A stretch of 64,000 nt of DNA from Mytilisepta virgata (GCA_028015205.1 CM051510.1:35340580-35404579), one strand, 5' to 3'; shown: positions 1 through 12,800, counted from the stretch's first letter. Translations and numbers: made by a program. Notes: generated from the letters alone by a model not told the origin.

Positions 1-1788
1 TCAATTAAGTAAATTTAGGGTTTTTCTCATTTTTTAATTAAAGAGCATATAATTTCAAGATAAATGATTGAAAAAATACATATTAAAGAATTTCAAAAAG
101 AAAAAAAAATGATATGGGATGTACATATTATGGTAAAATCATTTCTTTGTACCCCTCACCCATTTTCTCAACATTTTGGCTGATGACACTGACTTGATTG
201 GTTATAAACATTTTTAAACTTTTATTACCCCAAAACTACTTATTGTAAGTACATAATTTTATCAGAGCGTTTAGTTGGATTATATTTTTTTTAATTCATT
301 AATATTTTCCACTTGTATCACATGTTTTGGAAATAATTCCCGATAGAGATTTCAACGAAAGTGAAATATCAGAGAATGCATCCTTATTTCCATGTTAGGG
401 CTAACATGAAGATTTATCAAATGACAATAGTAAGTTATTGACATGTAAGTTTGACATAGCATTCAACAATGCTGTTTTTTTTGTAACCTTTGTCATGAAC
501 TTAATACACTTGAGTATCAATTTGTAAATCGGCCTTCAGTGTAATTTAATTCAACCCTTTTGTTCTTTTATTGAATGAAAAATTAACACAAAAAAGATTT
601 TATCTTATAGCGTGTGAAGTATTTTAAAAATACCTGATATCGTCGTTTATCATAACTATATCGGTAATTATTCAATTCTTGATACCTAGTTTTGTTTTTG
701 TTTTTGTTTGTTGTGATCCATTCTCCTGACTTTGTCTTTTCCTTCGACTTCAAATTTGTGGACTTTTCCCACTGTTTTGTCGTTTTGGTATTCTTTTGCT
801 GATATATCTTACATTCAGAAAATTCGTCATTGAAAGACAAATCAACTTATTGCATTGTTATCTCACACATAAAGAAAAAAATACATATAGGACAAACCAC
901 ATACATATCAGAAGCATACGTAAGACTAAGAATGGTCTTGTTATACAATTGTTATACAATACAATACAATACAATACAATATTATTTTATTGTCAAAAGA
1001 AAGGCGGCTTTACGGGTAGAGTTTACAAATAGTACAAAGACCGACAATGACAATTTTTTTTTACATCAGTTTAACTTTAATATATATGTGGTTCAGTATA
1101 GATATAACGTCTCCAATATCGGTGCCAAATATCTTAAAAGTGTCATCAAAGTCTGCTTGTCTTTGCGTATATGAAAAGTAAATATAAAATTAACCATATG
1201 GTAAGATTCCAGCAAAAAAGTCAGTAGAGGAACTTTACTGCACCCTTAATTTACAACATTATAAGCACACACATATATAGGTCTATGTTAATTTACATAT
1301 GAAACTGGTACAAGTAAATCTCGAATGAATTGACTCCCACCGAACTTATGAGATATATCGGTTAGCGCACTTCAAAGCCAAGAGGGCTTTGATTTGATTC
1401 CCATTCGGCTGGAAAATTTCAGGGAGCAAATTTGCGACCACGTTTCCTGTGCACTATAGATAAATAACTTGACAGTGTCTCAGACATTACCTACTTACAA
1501 TGAGACAGGTGCCGCAGGCGGAGCAGGAATTAAAACTTCGGTACACCTGAATCGCTCCAAGCTTTTGTCAAAGTTCCGTTATTTTTTTTTGTGTTGTCTA
1601 GCAATTCTCGTCGAATGATTTGTTATGTATTAACCTTAAGCAAAACCAATCCTAGGATAGAATCATGCAAAAGTATGATAGTCCTTAGTTTTAATAACAT
1701 GTCAATTTTTAAAACAGTGAATTTTAACGTATCAGTTTTACCCAAGTATCGAAATAAATGTACTACCATCTGGGCTGTTGATACCCTA
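1..1788. other. Non-coding AT-rich stretch with repeat fragments
   Basis: No exon with convincing splice sites was recognised. The stretch holds a short ACAAT microsatellite near 948-981. At about 690-830 there is an inverted copy of a dispersed repeat also seen near 31320, 34515 and 35072. At 1118-1249 there is a diverged fragment of the inverted-repeat element found intact at 39116-39671. The part around 1495-1560 is a little richer in GC but has no clear reading frame. Confidence 0.5.
1118..1249 (+). repeat. Diverged 3' fragment of the TTAAGGGAATACGATAC inverted-repeat element
   Basis: It shares ordered words with the right part of the element at 39116-39671: a CAAATATCTTAAAA block, a TGGTAA...CAGCAAAA block, then TCAGTAGAGGAAC, and it ends in CCCTTAA. 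The left end is missing, so this looks like an old truncated copy. Confidence 0.55.
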
Positions 1789-2512
1789 TGATGCTTGGAG
1801 TACATCAGCAGAATGGTGTTTGGAGTACATCAGCAGAATGGTGCTTGGAGTACATCAGTAGAATGGTGCTAGGAGTACATCAACAGAATGGTGCTAGGAG
1901 TACATCAGTAGAATGGTGCTAGCAGTACATCAGCAGAATGGTGCTAGCAGTACATCAGCAGAAGGGTGCTAGGAGTACATCAACAGAATGGCACTTGGAG
2001 TACATCAGTAGAATGGTGCTAGGAGTACATCAGTAGAATGGTGCTTGGAGTACACCAGCAGAATGGTGCTTGGAGTAAATCAGCAGAATGGTGCTTGAAG
2101 TACATCAGTAGAATGGTGCTAGGAGTACATCAACAGAATGGTGCTAGGAGTACATCAGTAGAATGGTGCTAGGAGTACGTCAGTAGAATGGTGCTAGCAG
2201 TACATCAGCAGAATGGTGCTAGCAGTACATCAGCAGAATGGTGCTAGCAGTACATCAGCAGAATGGTGCTAGGAGTACATCAGCAGAATGGTACTTGGAG
2301 TACATCAGTAGAATGGTGCTTGAGTACATCAGTAGAATGGTGCTCGGAGTACACCAGCAGAATGGTGCTTGGAGTAAATCAGCAGAATGGTGCTTGAAGT
2401 ACATCAGCAGAATGATGCTTGGAGTAAATCAGTAGAATGGTGCTTGGATTACACCAGCAGAATGGTGCTTGGAGTACATCAGCAGAAGGGTGCTTGGAGT
2501 ACATCAGCAGAA
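1789..2512 (+). repeat. 25-bp minisatellite, about 29 copies
   Basis: The unit is AGTACATCAGCAGAATGGTG followed by CTTGG or CTAGG, so 25 bp. About 29 head-to-tail copies occur. Variants (AGCAG/AGTAG/AACAG, CTTGG/CTAGG/CTAGC) are intermixed, and blocks of variants recur in the same order, which suggests duplication of multi-unit blocks. Because 25 is not a multiple of three and a one-base deletion occurs near 2322, no reading frame runs through it. Confidence 0.95.
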
Positions 2513-3480
2513 GCATTAACTAACTGAGAATAAATATTGTATTATACATATTTTGATGCAAAAGATATGCATAATTCGTCGAATTACGATTTAGAAGGTG
2601 TGACTAAATTTTGTTTTGATGTCCCATATTATTTTAACATTTTTTGGAAGAAAATTATTCATTGATTCCTTGTCTTTATATATTGTAATTTGGATATTTA
2701 TTTGTGTGGGTACATAATCAAAGACAGGATCCGCAAATCTATAAGATCACACAATCAAATGGTCGGAAATTTAAACCATATGTCAATATAAATCACAAAA
2801 TGAATCATAACAAATGTAATATAATAGAAATAATCTGTATAATTAGTGTTCAAGCGGATACTGTTATATCATAATGTTTACGGAAACATTCGACAGGAGA
2901 GATATTTGCCGGATAAGTCAGGAACGGGAATTCTTTAAATATTAAAAGACTGCACTCCATACACTAATCTTTTTACATATCGTTTACCTCGTTGCAAGCT
3001 GAATGACTTTATCTATGGAAAAAAGTTAATACTTTGTTATCATAATGTGCATAGAAATATATTTATAAGAAAATACGTTTTGTAGCAGAGAATATTTATA
3101 TATATATATAAATTTAAATATATTTCATTCCATTAAAATATTGCCTTTAAATGTTCTGATGTTTGATAATTTAATGGCAATTTTTTCACTTTGACTTCAT
3201 ATCAGCAATATGTTACATCGTGGAATAGAATAAACCTTTTCTGTTGGGTCAATAGAAATGAAAACGAATATGCTGTAAATGTCACTGAAATGTTATAGTA
3301 CAAGACAACAAATTCTTTAATAAAAACTATACTATAAACCACACATAAGAATCACATAAATCATAAAAACGGCTTTTGGAAAATTTAACTCACTTTGCAT
3401 ACTGACACCGGCTAGAAATAAAAAGATATGCAATAAAATATACGTAAAAGCGACAACTAATTCCAAGAGGTTTAGTCTTG
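2513..3480. other. AT-rich non-coding stretch
   Basis: No gene was recognised. Near 2550-2600 there is a short piece resembling the dispersed repeat with TTTTGATGCAAAAGATGTGC seen near 33110 and 54470. A TA microsatellite lies near 3098-3110. Confidence 0.5.
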
Positions 3481-5105
3481 TGTTGCTTATACTGTATCTC
3501 TTTGGTGTTTGTTAGTGTTTTTCGGTCTTGTTTTGCATGTTCTCTATCTATTTTGTTTGTTAGTGTTTTGGTGATACATTGCTTGGTCTGATCTCTTTGG
3601 TTTGTTAGTGTTTGTCAGTCTTGTTTTCTATGTTCTATACCTATTTTGTTTGATAGTTGATCTGATCTCTTTGGTTTGTTAGTGATTTTCAGTCTTGTTT
3701 TGCATGTTCTATATCTATTTTGTTTGTCAGTGTTTTGGTGTTGTATTGCTTGATCTGGTCTCTTTGGTTTGTCAGTGTTTGTCATTCTTGGTTTGCATGT
3801 TCTATATCTATTTTGTTTGTTAGTGTTTTGGTGTTGCATTGCTTAATCTTATCCCTTTGGTTTGTTAGTGTTTGCCAGTCTTGTTTTGCATGTTATATAT
3901 CTATTTTGTTTGTTAGTGTTTTGGTGTTACATTGCTTGATTTGGTCTCTTTGGTTTGGTAGTGTTTTCAGTCTTGTTTTGCAAGTTCTTTATCTATTTTG
4001 TTTGTTAGTGTTTTGGTGTTGCATTGCTTGATCTGGTCTCTTTGGTTTGTTAGTGTTGTTCAGTGTTGTGTTGTCTGTTCTATATCTATTTGGTTTGTTA
4101 GTGTTTTGGTGATGTATTGCTTGGTCTGATCTTTTTGGTTTGTTAGTGTTTTTCAGTATTGTTTTGCATGTTCTATATCTATTTTGTTTGTTAGAGTTTT
4201 GGTGTTACATTGCTTGATCTGATCTTTTGGTTTGTTAGTGTTTTTCATTCTTGTTTTGCATGTTCTATATCTATTTTGTTTGTGTTTTGGTGTTGCATTA
4301 CTTGATCTTATCTCTTTGGTTTGTTAGTTTTTGCCAGTGTTGTTTTGCATGTTTTATATCTATTTTGTTTGTTTGTGTTTTGGTGTGCATTGCTTGATCT
4401 TATCTCTTTGGTTTGTTAGTGTTTGCAAGTCTTGTTTTGCATGTTCTATATCTATTTTGTTTGTTAGTGTTTTGGTGTTACAGTGCTTGATTTGGTCTCT
4501 TTGGTTTGTTAGTGTTTGTCAGTCTTGTTTGGCATGTTCTATATCTATTTTGTTTGTTTGTGTTTTGGTGATGTATTGCTTGGTCTGATCTCTGGTTTGT
4601 TAGTGTTTTTCAGTCTTGTTTGGCATGTTCGATATCTATTTTGTTTGCTATTGTTTCGGTGTTGCATTGCTTGATCTGATCTCTTTGGTTTGTTAGTGTT
4701 TTAGTGTTGTTTTGTATTATCTATATCTATATGGTTTGTCAGTGTTTCTGTGTTGCATTGCTTGATCTGATCTCTTTGGTTTGTTAATGTTTTTCAGTGT
4801 TGTTTTGCATGTTCTATATCTATTTTGTTTGTTATTGTTTCGGTGTTGCATTGCTTGATCTGGTCTCTTTGGTTTGTCAGCGTTTGTCAGTCTTGTTTTG
4901 CATGTTCTATATCTATTTTGTTTGTTTGTGTTTTGGTGTTGCATTGCTTGATCTTATCTCTTTGGTTTGTTAGTTTTTGCCAGTGTTGTTTTGCATGTTC
5001 TATATCTATTTTGTTTGATAGTGTTTTGGTGTTACATTGCTTGATCTTATCTTGTTTCTTTTGTGTCTCTTCGGATTGCCAGTGTTAAGTGTGGTCTCGC
5101 TTGAT
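3481..5105 (+). repeat. 93-bp satellite array, about 17 copies, strongly G/T on the + strand
   Basis: Units contain CTCTTTGGTTTGTTAGTG, then CAGTCTTGTTTTGCATG, TCTATATCTATTTTGTTTG, and TTTTGGTGTTGCATTGCTTG. Starts of the GCTTGAT block at 3748, 3841, 3934 and 4026 give a period of 92-93 bp. As 93 is 31 codons, several consecutive units stay open in one frame on each strand (a basic, polar 31-residue repeat on the minus strand; a Cys/Phe/Leu-rich one on the plus). Units of 92 or fewer bases break every such frame, so I treat it as non-coding satellite. Confidence 0.95.
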
Positions 5106-6125
5106 CTGAATATCTTTATTTTGCTAGTGTCTTAGTGTCGTGTAGCTGGTTCTGTATCACTTTTGCTTAATAGTGTGTTCATATAATTAATCGTGTTCTG
5201 TGTGGTGGAAGTGGTAAGACAATTAAGCAACAAGCCACAAATCATACAAACCGGATGATAATAACTCAATTAATTTAGCACTCAAACAAAAGACAAACAA
5301 ATGAATAATAAGTCCCAAGACCAGAGATAAATTGCAGGTGTTTAGTGTTTAGTGTTGTGCATCTATTTGGTTCACTTGTTTATTAGTGTTGCTTTAATTG
5401 TTTTGTGTGCCTTTTCTTTGCTAGTTTGTTAGTATTGTGTCGCTAGTTTATTCTCTTTGTTTTGGGTTTTGGTGTTATGTTCATTTCGCATTTTTATAAA
5501 CGGAGAATTTGTGTCATCTTGCTGTTCTAACGAATTTTCTTTTCTTCTGAAAGGACTAGGGCTACTTTCCCCTGTGTTTGTTTTGCTCATAACCATCCAT
5601 TTTTTTAATCTTAAGTATTTACCTACTTTTTATTGTAAACGATTGTATGCAATGAATTTGTATGTTAACAAAGAAAACTTTACAATTTTCTTTTTCCTGT
5701 TTTCTATAAAATATGTTTGATTCGTACTTTGCCACAATTGATTATGATTTTTTTTTCTAAAATCCGTCAACGTCCGATGCTTAGCGTTGGAGTAACAATG
5801 CGACCGTTTGCCGTGTTCTATTCAGCGTTTTACTTTTTAAATAGATTTACCAGATTTTATCTTTTGCTTCTACACATGTACACCAAGGAATGAGGATAGA
5901 TACCAACTTGAACTACACTATATCTTGACTTTTCTTGGTTTGTGCTCTTCACGTTTGTATTTTCTTCACTTCTTGTTTTGTTCTGTGTAGTTTGAATGGT
6001 AAGTCACTGTTGCAGTCTGTTATTTTGAATGCATAATCTTATCTCCTATTAGTCTTCAGTACCAGATGATACGAGATTTGTTAAATTCAAAACTTACATG
6101 TATCCTCAGTATGGTTGATTTATAG
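5106..6125. other. T-rich non-coding stretch, intron of the gene ending at 6292
   Basis: Decayed satellite-like T/G-rich sequence continues to about 5470. The rest is AT-rich. No further exon of the upstream gene was recognised. A short open stretch beginning ATGCGACCG near 5798 has no domain or splice support. Confidence 0.4.
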
Positions 6126-6292
6126 ATTGGTTGGCGGTTTACGCTACCTTGGCGGACAGTTCGTATGGTGACGATCAGATCAACTCGATGAAGCCCGATC
6201 AAGACAGATTAAACGATCGGGAGACTGGGTCTGACTCGCTCGACAAGAATGTTCGGGGTGGTTTGCTCAGCAACGCTCCGAATTTCTACTAG
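6126..6292 (+). CDS. Terminal coding exon of an unidentified gene
   Basis: An acceptor (GATTTATAG) precedes an open frame of 54 codons and a TAG stop. The exon begins in mid-codon, two bases completing a codon. The stretch is clearly richer in GC than its surroundings and uses varied codons, as coding exons here do. The peptide starts WLAVYATLADSS, is then rich in Asp, Asn, Gln and Ser with charged residues, and ends NAPNFY. That composition suggests a flexible, cytosolic or extracellular tail. I do not recognise the family. The rest of the gene must lie upstream, beyond the satellites or outside the window. Confidence 0.6.
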
Positions 6293-6431
6293 ATACTTTA
6301 CTTAAATTGGAAATCTAATTGGTCTTCATATCTGTAATTCATGTAAACTTAACTATGTTAGCGTATGTAACGGAAGTGATACGATTTCATCTTTTAATGG
6401 ACGTTTCCAATATCCTGTTTTTGTTTGTGAA

Positions 6432-6437
6432 AATAAA
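6432..6437 (+). terminator. Polyadenylation signal AATAAA
   Basis: AATAAA lies 140 bases after the TAG stop at 6292, and a second ATTAATAAA follows at about 6441. The position fits a short 3' UTR for the gene ending there. Confidence 0.55.
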
Positions 6438-6449
6438 GTATTAATAAAC

Positions 6450-9400
6450 GTTTGATTGCAATTTTAGAGAGGACTCTTTTGAAAATTTATTTCGTATGCA
6501 AATGTTACACAAACGGATGCACCCTTAAAACTTTCAGTTACATTTGATCTTTTTAGTTAAAAATTTTGTATTAGCCCAATCATAAACTAGAATTCTTGTT
6601 GTGCGTTGTCTGATCAAGACAGTCTGCGTAACATTACGAGTGGACAGATGACAGGCACCATGACAAAAAAACAAAAAAACAAAAAAAAAACAGAAAAAAA
6701 TCGAAAACTGAACCCAGATGCACTAAAACGGGGGAATCTCAACATATTGCTAAGCTCTCATTAGTTCTTTTTTATACTTCAATGTGAGATGTTAACACCA
6801 GTACCCGCTTTGTAGAGACAGCTGCAATTGATTGATCTAGTCTGTTATCGCTTTGTTAGCCAAGCTTTTAAATATTAGGAAATATTATTTATGCATCTTG
6901 CTAATCAATTTTAAATGGACCTATGATAAACTTAGAATGTTTATTATTAGCTGCAAAATCTTTGCTTATTTACTGAAACCTTCAACCACATAGATCTGCA
7001 ACTCATTCATAATGAATGGACGTTTTCTCGAGGATATACAGAAGAAAATACGAAAATAAAACGATCTTTTTTATCTGAAAATACTTATTATGTATTTTCA
7101 GGGTTGATTGAAAACATACAAATATGGCTGGTTTAACATTTGGCGTCAATGGTCTTATACCACCTTTGTTCTATTTTTTTAATGCGTGGATATTAATTTC
7201 GTGATCTGTATAATGTTATAACTTTTTTAGCTGTATATTTTTTGAATCTAGTACATTTTAAGGATATTTGTATTTTGGAAATTCTGAAAAAGAAAATATC
7301 TCTTAGAAACCGCTAATTCACAATGGTCACATCCTCAATTCATCATCTTTGATTTCTAAGAATACAACACATCCGTTTTATTGGATTTTATAATAATAAC
7401 TAAATAAACGATACGAAAAACGATTAAACGATTATAAACAATTAAACGCCTATATTGTTTACAGAATTTAGGATACCCGATATGACAACAATCAGGGTTA
7501 AATAAAATATATATTGTAAAGATTAATATGTCACTTGACACAAAGTCATCTTTGAATTCCCATTTCAAGTTGTTTTATAAATATTGATGTTATTTTCAGA
7601 CATTTTTTCATTTCCAAAATCCACATAAATTCTGCTTAAATAGCAATGAAGTCGCAAATGTCGATATAAAACAACTACATGTACAGAAGACAAACTTGAA
7701 ATTGTATTGGTGTATTATAGGGAAAATGTTAGCAAAAGGTTAGTTAAAAACTTTGTTAACAAGCAAGACAGTTTTAAAATTTATGAGTCTCCGTGGCCCA
7801 TTTGCTGGCATTTTACTTCTGAAAAAAATTTGCTTAGAATTTACGCCCAATTAATGTTTAGGTCTTTGTACAGATAATAAGGACTATCTTCCCAGACCTA
7901 CCTCTGTTTTAAGATTTTTATTAGCTTACCTCTCTTTTTTATTTACATTTGTAATTTTGGTCTTTAATTTACACTACAAAGTTACATTTTGTTGGTTATG
8001 CTCTATGCGTATTTTTACATGGGTAGGCATTTTATTTATTAATCTATTTTTATCAATCCACAGCGAGATGTTGAATATGAATGAATAAAATGCCTACATA
8101 TATTAAAATTATCATAAAGCTTGGCATTAATGAATTATTCCGATTCTAATAAGACAATGTGCATCCCTTTTATAGTGTAAGCGAACCTTTGGGATACATT
8201 TTGCTGCAGCTATGTTGATTTAAAAAAGACAATACATTTCACAGAAAAAATGAAAGCCGTTTTAAAACAAACAAAATAAAATGTGGGAGATTTAATGCAA
8301 TCCATATTTATAGAATCTGTATAATCGTTTATGTCTGTCAATCTGACTTCATTTGAATGTATGACATCTTTGGATTTTAATGTAAGTGACGCCATTTTGC
8401 GTGACGGTCGTAATTTATACTATACACAGATTATAATAGTTCATAACAAGAGCATGGCTTTGGTGAATGCAGTTAATCATATCATAATTATTGAGCATGG
8501 ATTGTGTTAAACTACAATCATGTTCGCACGCGACCTCTCATACACACACTAATTTCTTTCGAATTTACGATTTATTATTTCTGCTTCCGCATTTTTTTTG
8601 CCTTTCAGACTGTTAATGAGATACAACAAATTGGAATGAAATGTTTATTTTATGTTTTTCCATTGGAGTATGTACCTTTTCAGTAATAACGAAGTAAATC
8701 CCACCAATACACCCGCATATATGCATCCATTTCCCCATGCTCTGAAACACCAAAATTAAAATGTTCCTAATGCTTACTGAAATACATGTATTTGTATGTA
8801 ATATAGAATTAACACAATAAGATTTATTAAGGTGTTTTGTCCTTTAAGGATGATCGCTGGTCTAATAGGAAATAAATAAGGTTAGAAATAGGTGTTTTAG
8901 TTTGAGAGAACATATGAATAGTAAACAAATAAGCAAGAAAAAATATAGGTTCATGTGCTCATTTTAGAGCTATAAAGCCTTGAAAATTTAAAGTAAATAG
9001 GTTTTCTCTTGATTTTTCATTGTCTTTGCATTGGCAACTTCAGTCTCTCAAAACTGTATGAAAAAATAAAAAGGATTACATAAAATTTTGTCAAATACCA
9101 TTTTAAGGTATATATGATTGAATCATAAAAGAAAAAGTGGGGGTTCATGGCAAAAAATTTAATGTTTAAGAAATGGATAAAACCCAAGGATTCCGAAAAT
9201 CTGACAAAAAAACCAAAACATGACCAGTGAGCATCCTTAAAAGAAATGCTTTTAGGTTGTTTTCAAATATGTTTTATACTACGGGAATATGAATAAATGA
9301 AGCTTGACATCTACTGTTAAAACAATACACTGTATAATCATCAAACGGGTCATATATTGTTTATCTTAACGAACAATTTATATATTTTGATATTTTGAAA

Positions 9401-9760
9401 ATCAAATATTGCTTTTGTGCAATCACCGACAATTTTGAACAACTATATATATATTTATATATATGTTGTATTGTTATTTGAATAGACAATATGACAAAAA
9501 CTGATTAACAGGAGATTTAATCATTACGATTTTGTAAAATAAATGTCTATTTTTAAATAGTCAGTTTTTAATTTGATTAATAATGGGTTGACTGGGCCTT
9601 CCGAAAATGTATCATTTTCTCAGGAAAATACCCTTTAGAATATGTTTTAATTTCCTTTTAATTACGGATGTAGATAGGTGATAATTTGGTAATGTGAACC
9701 GACTGGTATAAAGATGGACATGATTGAACAATGTGGCAAAATAAAAAATACATTTGATGA
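6450..9760. other. Intergenic AT-rich stretch
   Basis: No exon was identified between the terminal exon at 6126-6292 and the promoter-like region near 9770. Many A/T homopolymers are present (A runs near 6666-6690). One ATG followed by GTTAGT at 7726-7740 would also supply a phase-1 mini-exon for the next gene, but it has a poorer donor and no TATA element. Confidence 0.4.
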
Positions 9761-9771
9761 AACTCCCCTGG

Positions 9772-9780
9772 TATATATAT
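9772..9780 (+). promoter_or_regulatory. TATA box of the helical-cytokine-like gene (putative)
   Basis: TATATATAT lies about 61-69 bases before the proposed start codon at 9841, which would allow a start of transcription near 9803 and a short leader. Just upstream (9763-9769) the sequence AAACTCCCC reads GGGGAGTTT on the other strand, resembling one half of a Rel/kB site. TA-rich words are common in this genome, so position is the main support. Confidence 0.35.
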
Positions 9781-9840
9781 GTGATCTCTTGCCATTATAT
9801 AGGTTGTAAATGATTCCGTATTGTTTGTAGATTTTACAAG

Positions 9841-9850
9841 ATGTTAAAAG
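9841..9850 (+). CDS. Exon 1 (10 coding bases) of the cytokine-like gene, putative
   Basis: ATGTTAAAAG is followed directly by the strong donor GTGAGA. It gives Met-Leu-Lys plus one base. Joined to exon 2 (which begins AA) the split codon is Glu, completing a signal peptide without a stop. A 10-base coding first exon is the size known for growth-hormone genes. No other upstream ATG in frame exists within exon 2's own leader. An alternative mini-exon lies at 7726-7738. Confidence 0.4.
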
Positions 9851-12800
9851 GTGAGAATAAGTCAAAAACATATTGAAAGATATTTTGATAAACTAATTTA
9901 TGCATTTACCTAAAGTAGAAGTTTATCTTCTTCTTAAGGGTGTACAGAACACCTAAGGGAGTTAACTTTTTAAAATCAGCTGAACGTTTTAATCACATAC
10001 AATTAGTTAAGAGAAATCAAGATTCTCAATGATCAAAATTAGTGTTTGTCAAACTGCTATATATCCAATCAAATTATTCCCGTAAATTGTGTGGTTCAAA
10101 TTTCTTGGTATTGTTTCATTTTTGTCAACAGGGCAAAGTAAATTTTATGTCAAAATTTTATGACAATTAAACGAACCAAATCTATATTAGTCAAAGTGTT
10201 GGGAAACTTCTTAAATCCTTACTCGATCGTAAGAAAATACACAGAAATGCATTTAAGACCACATAAAATAATCAATTATCGTTGGCCATTTAGAGCTAAT
10301 ATTCTTCAAATTTTACACAATTTCACAAGCATTTGATATATAAAATGTTGCTAAACTTACTAAAGGCTAATTTCATTTCGTTTAGAGAATAAAATAGAAA
10401 AAAAACATATTATTTAAAGTTTATTTATTTTCTGTTTGATTATTTGTTGTTCAATTATAATGTAATGTATTCCTCTGACGTCCAAACATGTTTTACAACA
10501 ATTTGATGAAGTATGTACATCTGATGCATCAACATTTCTGTAATGGAGTATCAATTACCACTACGTTGCCTGGACTCAGAGTTCTCGAGTTAAGTTACTA
10601 CTGTTACGATACTATCCTGTAATTGATAATTTTAAAAAGTTGATTTTTGCCGGAAATTATTCCATGATTAGCCGGATTTCCGGATTTTGACAGTTTTTAT
10701 TCTGATATATTCCTATAGAAAAATTCCATATTTTCCAATTTGTAACCAATTTCCGGAAAATGGCACCTCTTGTACTTTCGCCCATTTAACTAAGGAGTAT
10801 CTCACTCGTTCATAGCTCTGTCCTGAAGCGGTCTTTCATTTATTTTTTCGGTCATTTTGACATTTGAATTTCGGACAAACAATTACGCAGTTGACATTAA
10901 TTTCACCCCTTTCTCTAATTCCTTTTCAGAATTGTTGTATTTGACGTTATTTGTATTACCAACGATGTATGGAAGCAGACATTTGTCAGTTAATTACTGC
11001 CAACCATGCAATAGATTTCAAAATAGAGAACTCGTTAGAGAACCCGACACTGCCGAACTCAGAGATATATATTTAAATATAATACAGACACTAGAATCGT
11101 TATTGTCATCTACCACGAGTGAACTTTGTCGCTTTTACAATGTAAGTAACAGAAAAAATAAAATTAAACTATGTGTGTTGTATGTCATTTGTTTATTTAG
11201 TGTGTAACATTTTATTTCAAAAGTTTACTATGTTAACTTCTGATCATTTGTTATTTCATTTTATAAACTCACCTGACCTAAAGGATCATGTGAGCTATTG
11301 CCATAACTGACGTCCGTCGTCGTCCGACATTACTTCTCCTTTAAAGATCTTCTCCTTTGAAACCACTGGGCAAATTGGGTCCAAAGTATAGTGGAATGGT
11401 CATTGGATGGACCCCTTCCGAAATTCTGCCCGGAATCCCCGACATACTGCTGTTACTAAAAATACTTGGCAGTAATGGTCCTTAGGAGGTTATCTTGAAG
11501 AGTTGTGTTAACCAAGATGGCCACCACAACCGAACTTAGTTTAACATATGTTCCCATGGGAACATTAATTTAAACATTTTGTGTGAAACTACTGAGCCAA
11601 TTAGAACTAAACGTGGCAGCAATGGTCCCTAGAGAATCCTCTTTCAGAAATATGTCCGATCACCTGAATTGTCAACCAAGGAGGCCGCCACAGCCGAACT
11701 TAGTTTAACATAAGTCCCTATAGGAAATTCATTTAAAAATCCTCTTGTCTGAAACGACTGGGCTAGTTTGAACCAGACTTGGCAGCAATGGTCCTTAGAT
11801 GGTCGTCTTTGAGAATTGTGTCTACTGACCCCGACTGTCAACGAAGATGAATGCCACATACGAACTTAGTTTAACATAGGACCCTATGCGAACAGTTACT
11901 TAAACATGTTCTTGTCTAATATCACTTGCCCAATTGGAACTATAAATGGCAGCAATGGTCCTCTTTCAGAAATGTGTCCGATGACCCAGACTGTCAACCA
12001 GTATGGCTGCCACAGACGAACTTAGTTTAACATAGGACCCAATGGGAAAATTCATAAAAAAATCTTCTTGTACGAAACCACCCGGGCAATTGGAATCAGC
12101 CTTGGCAGCAATGCTTTTTAGATGGCCCTCTTTCAGAATTGTGTCAGAACTTGGGATAATTCATTTAAAAATCTTATTGTCTGAAACCACGGAGCCAGTT
12201 TGAACAAGATTTGGCAGTAATGGTCCTTAGATGGTTCTCTTAGACGCTTGCCATGATTTGGCCTGTTATATACGGACTACGCCCCTTTTTGACTATTCCT
12301 TCTGACAACTGGCTTGGATCTTGGTAATTTGGTCATTACCTTTATTTATTAGAAAATAACAATCCAAAGATACTAATAATAGATATAGTAAATTTGTACT
12401 ATGTTGTATACGACGCATTTCAAGGAGTTACCTCTCACCAGCAGCATTAAAACCGAAACATTTGGACGACCAAAAACCAAACTTATATTAAACAAGAAGT
12501 ACTCTTAGTATTTCTATTATTTTTGAAATTTGCCAAATACTGGTAATTTCTGTAACAAATCAATGAATAATCATGTCAGACAAGTCTGGCGACTGGGTTG
12601 GCGAATACCCTCGCGGATCTAGGGTCCACCAGCAGAGGCATCATCCCAGGAGTTTCAAAATAACAATACAAAGATACTAATATTAGATATAGTAAATTTA
12701 TACTATGCTGTATACGACGCATTTTAAGGAGTTACCTCTCATCAGCAGCATTAAAACCGAAACATTTGGACGACCAAAAACCAAACTTATATTAAACAAG

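Noticed and set aside
2238..2435. 65-codon frame in the minisatellite
   Set aside because: A 25-bp unit shifts frame at each copy; the frame is accidental.
1789..2512. CRISPR-like regular repeats
   Set aside because: Units are contiguous without unique spacers, and the genome is animal; this is a minisatellite.
3615..5088. Open frames of 74-103 codons on both strands in the 93-bp array
   Set aside because: They exist because the period is a multiple of three; units of different length break them and no start, splice or domain support exists.
5798..5900. Frame starting ATGCGACCG as an exon of the gene ending at 6292
   Set aside because: No donor in the right phase and no compositional signal.
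7726..7738. Alternative first exon ATGTTAGCAAAAG for the cytokine-like gene
   Set aside because: Phase fits, but the donor GTTAGT is weaker and no TATA-like element precedes it; kept only as a second choice.
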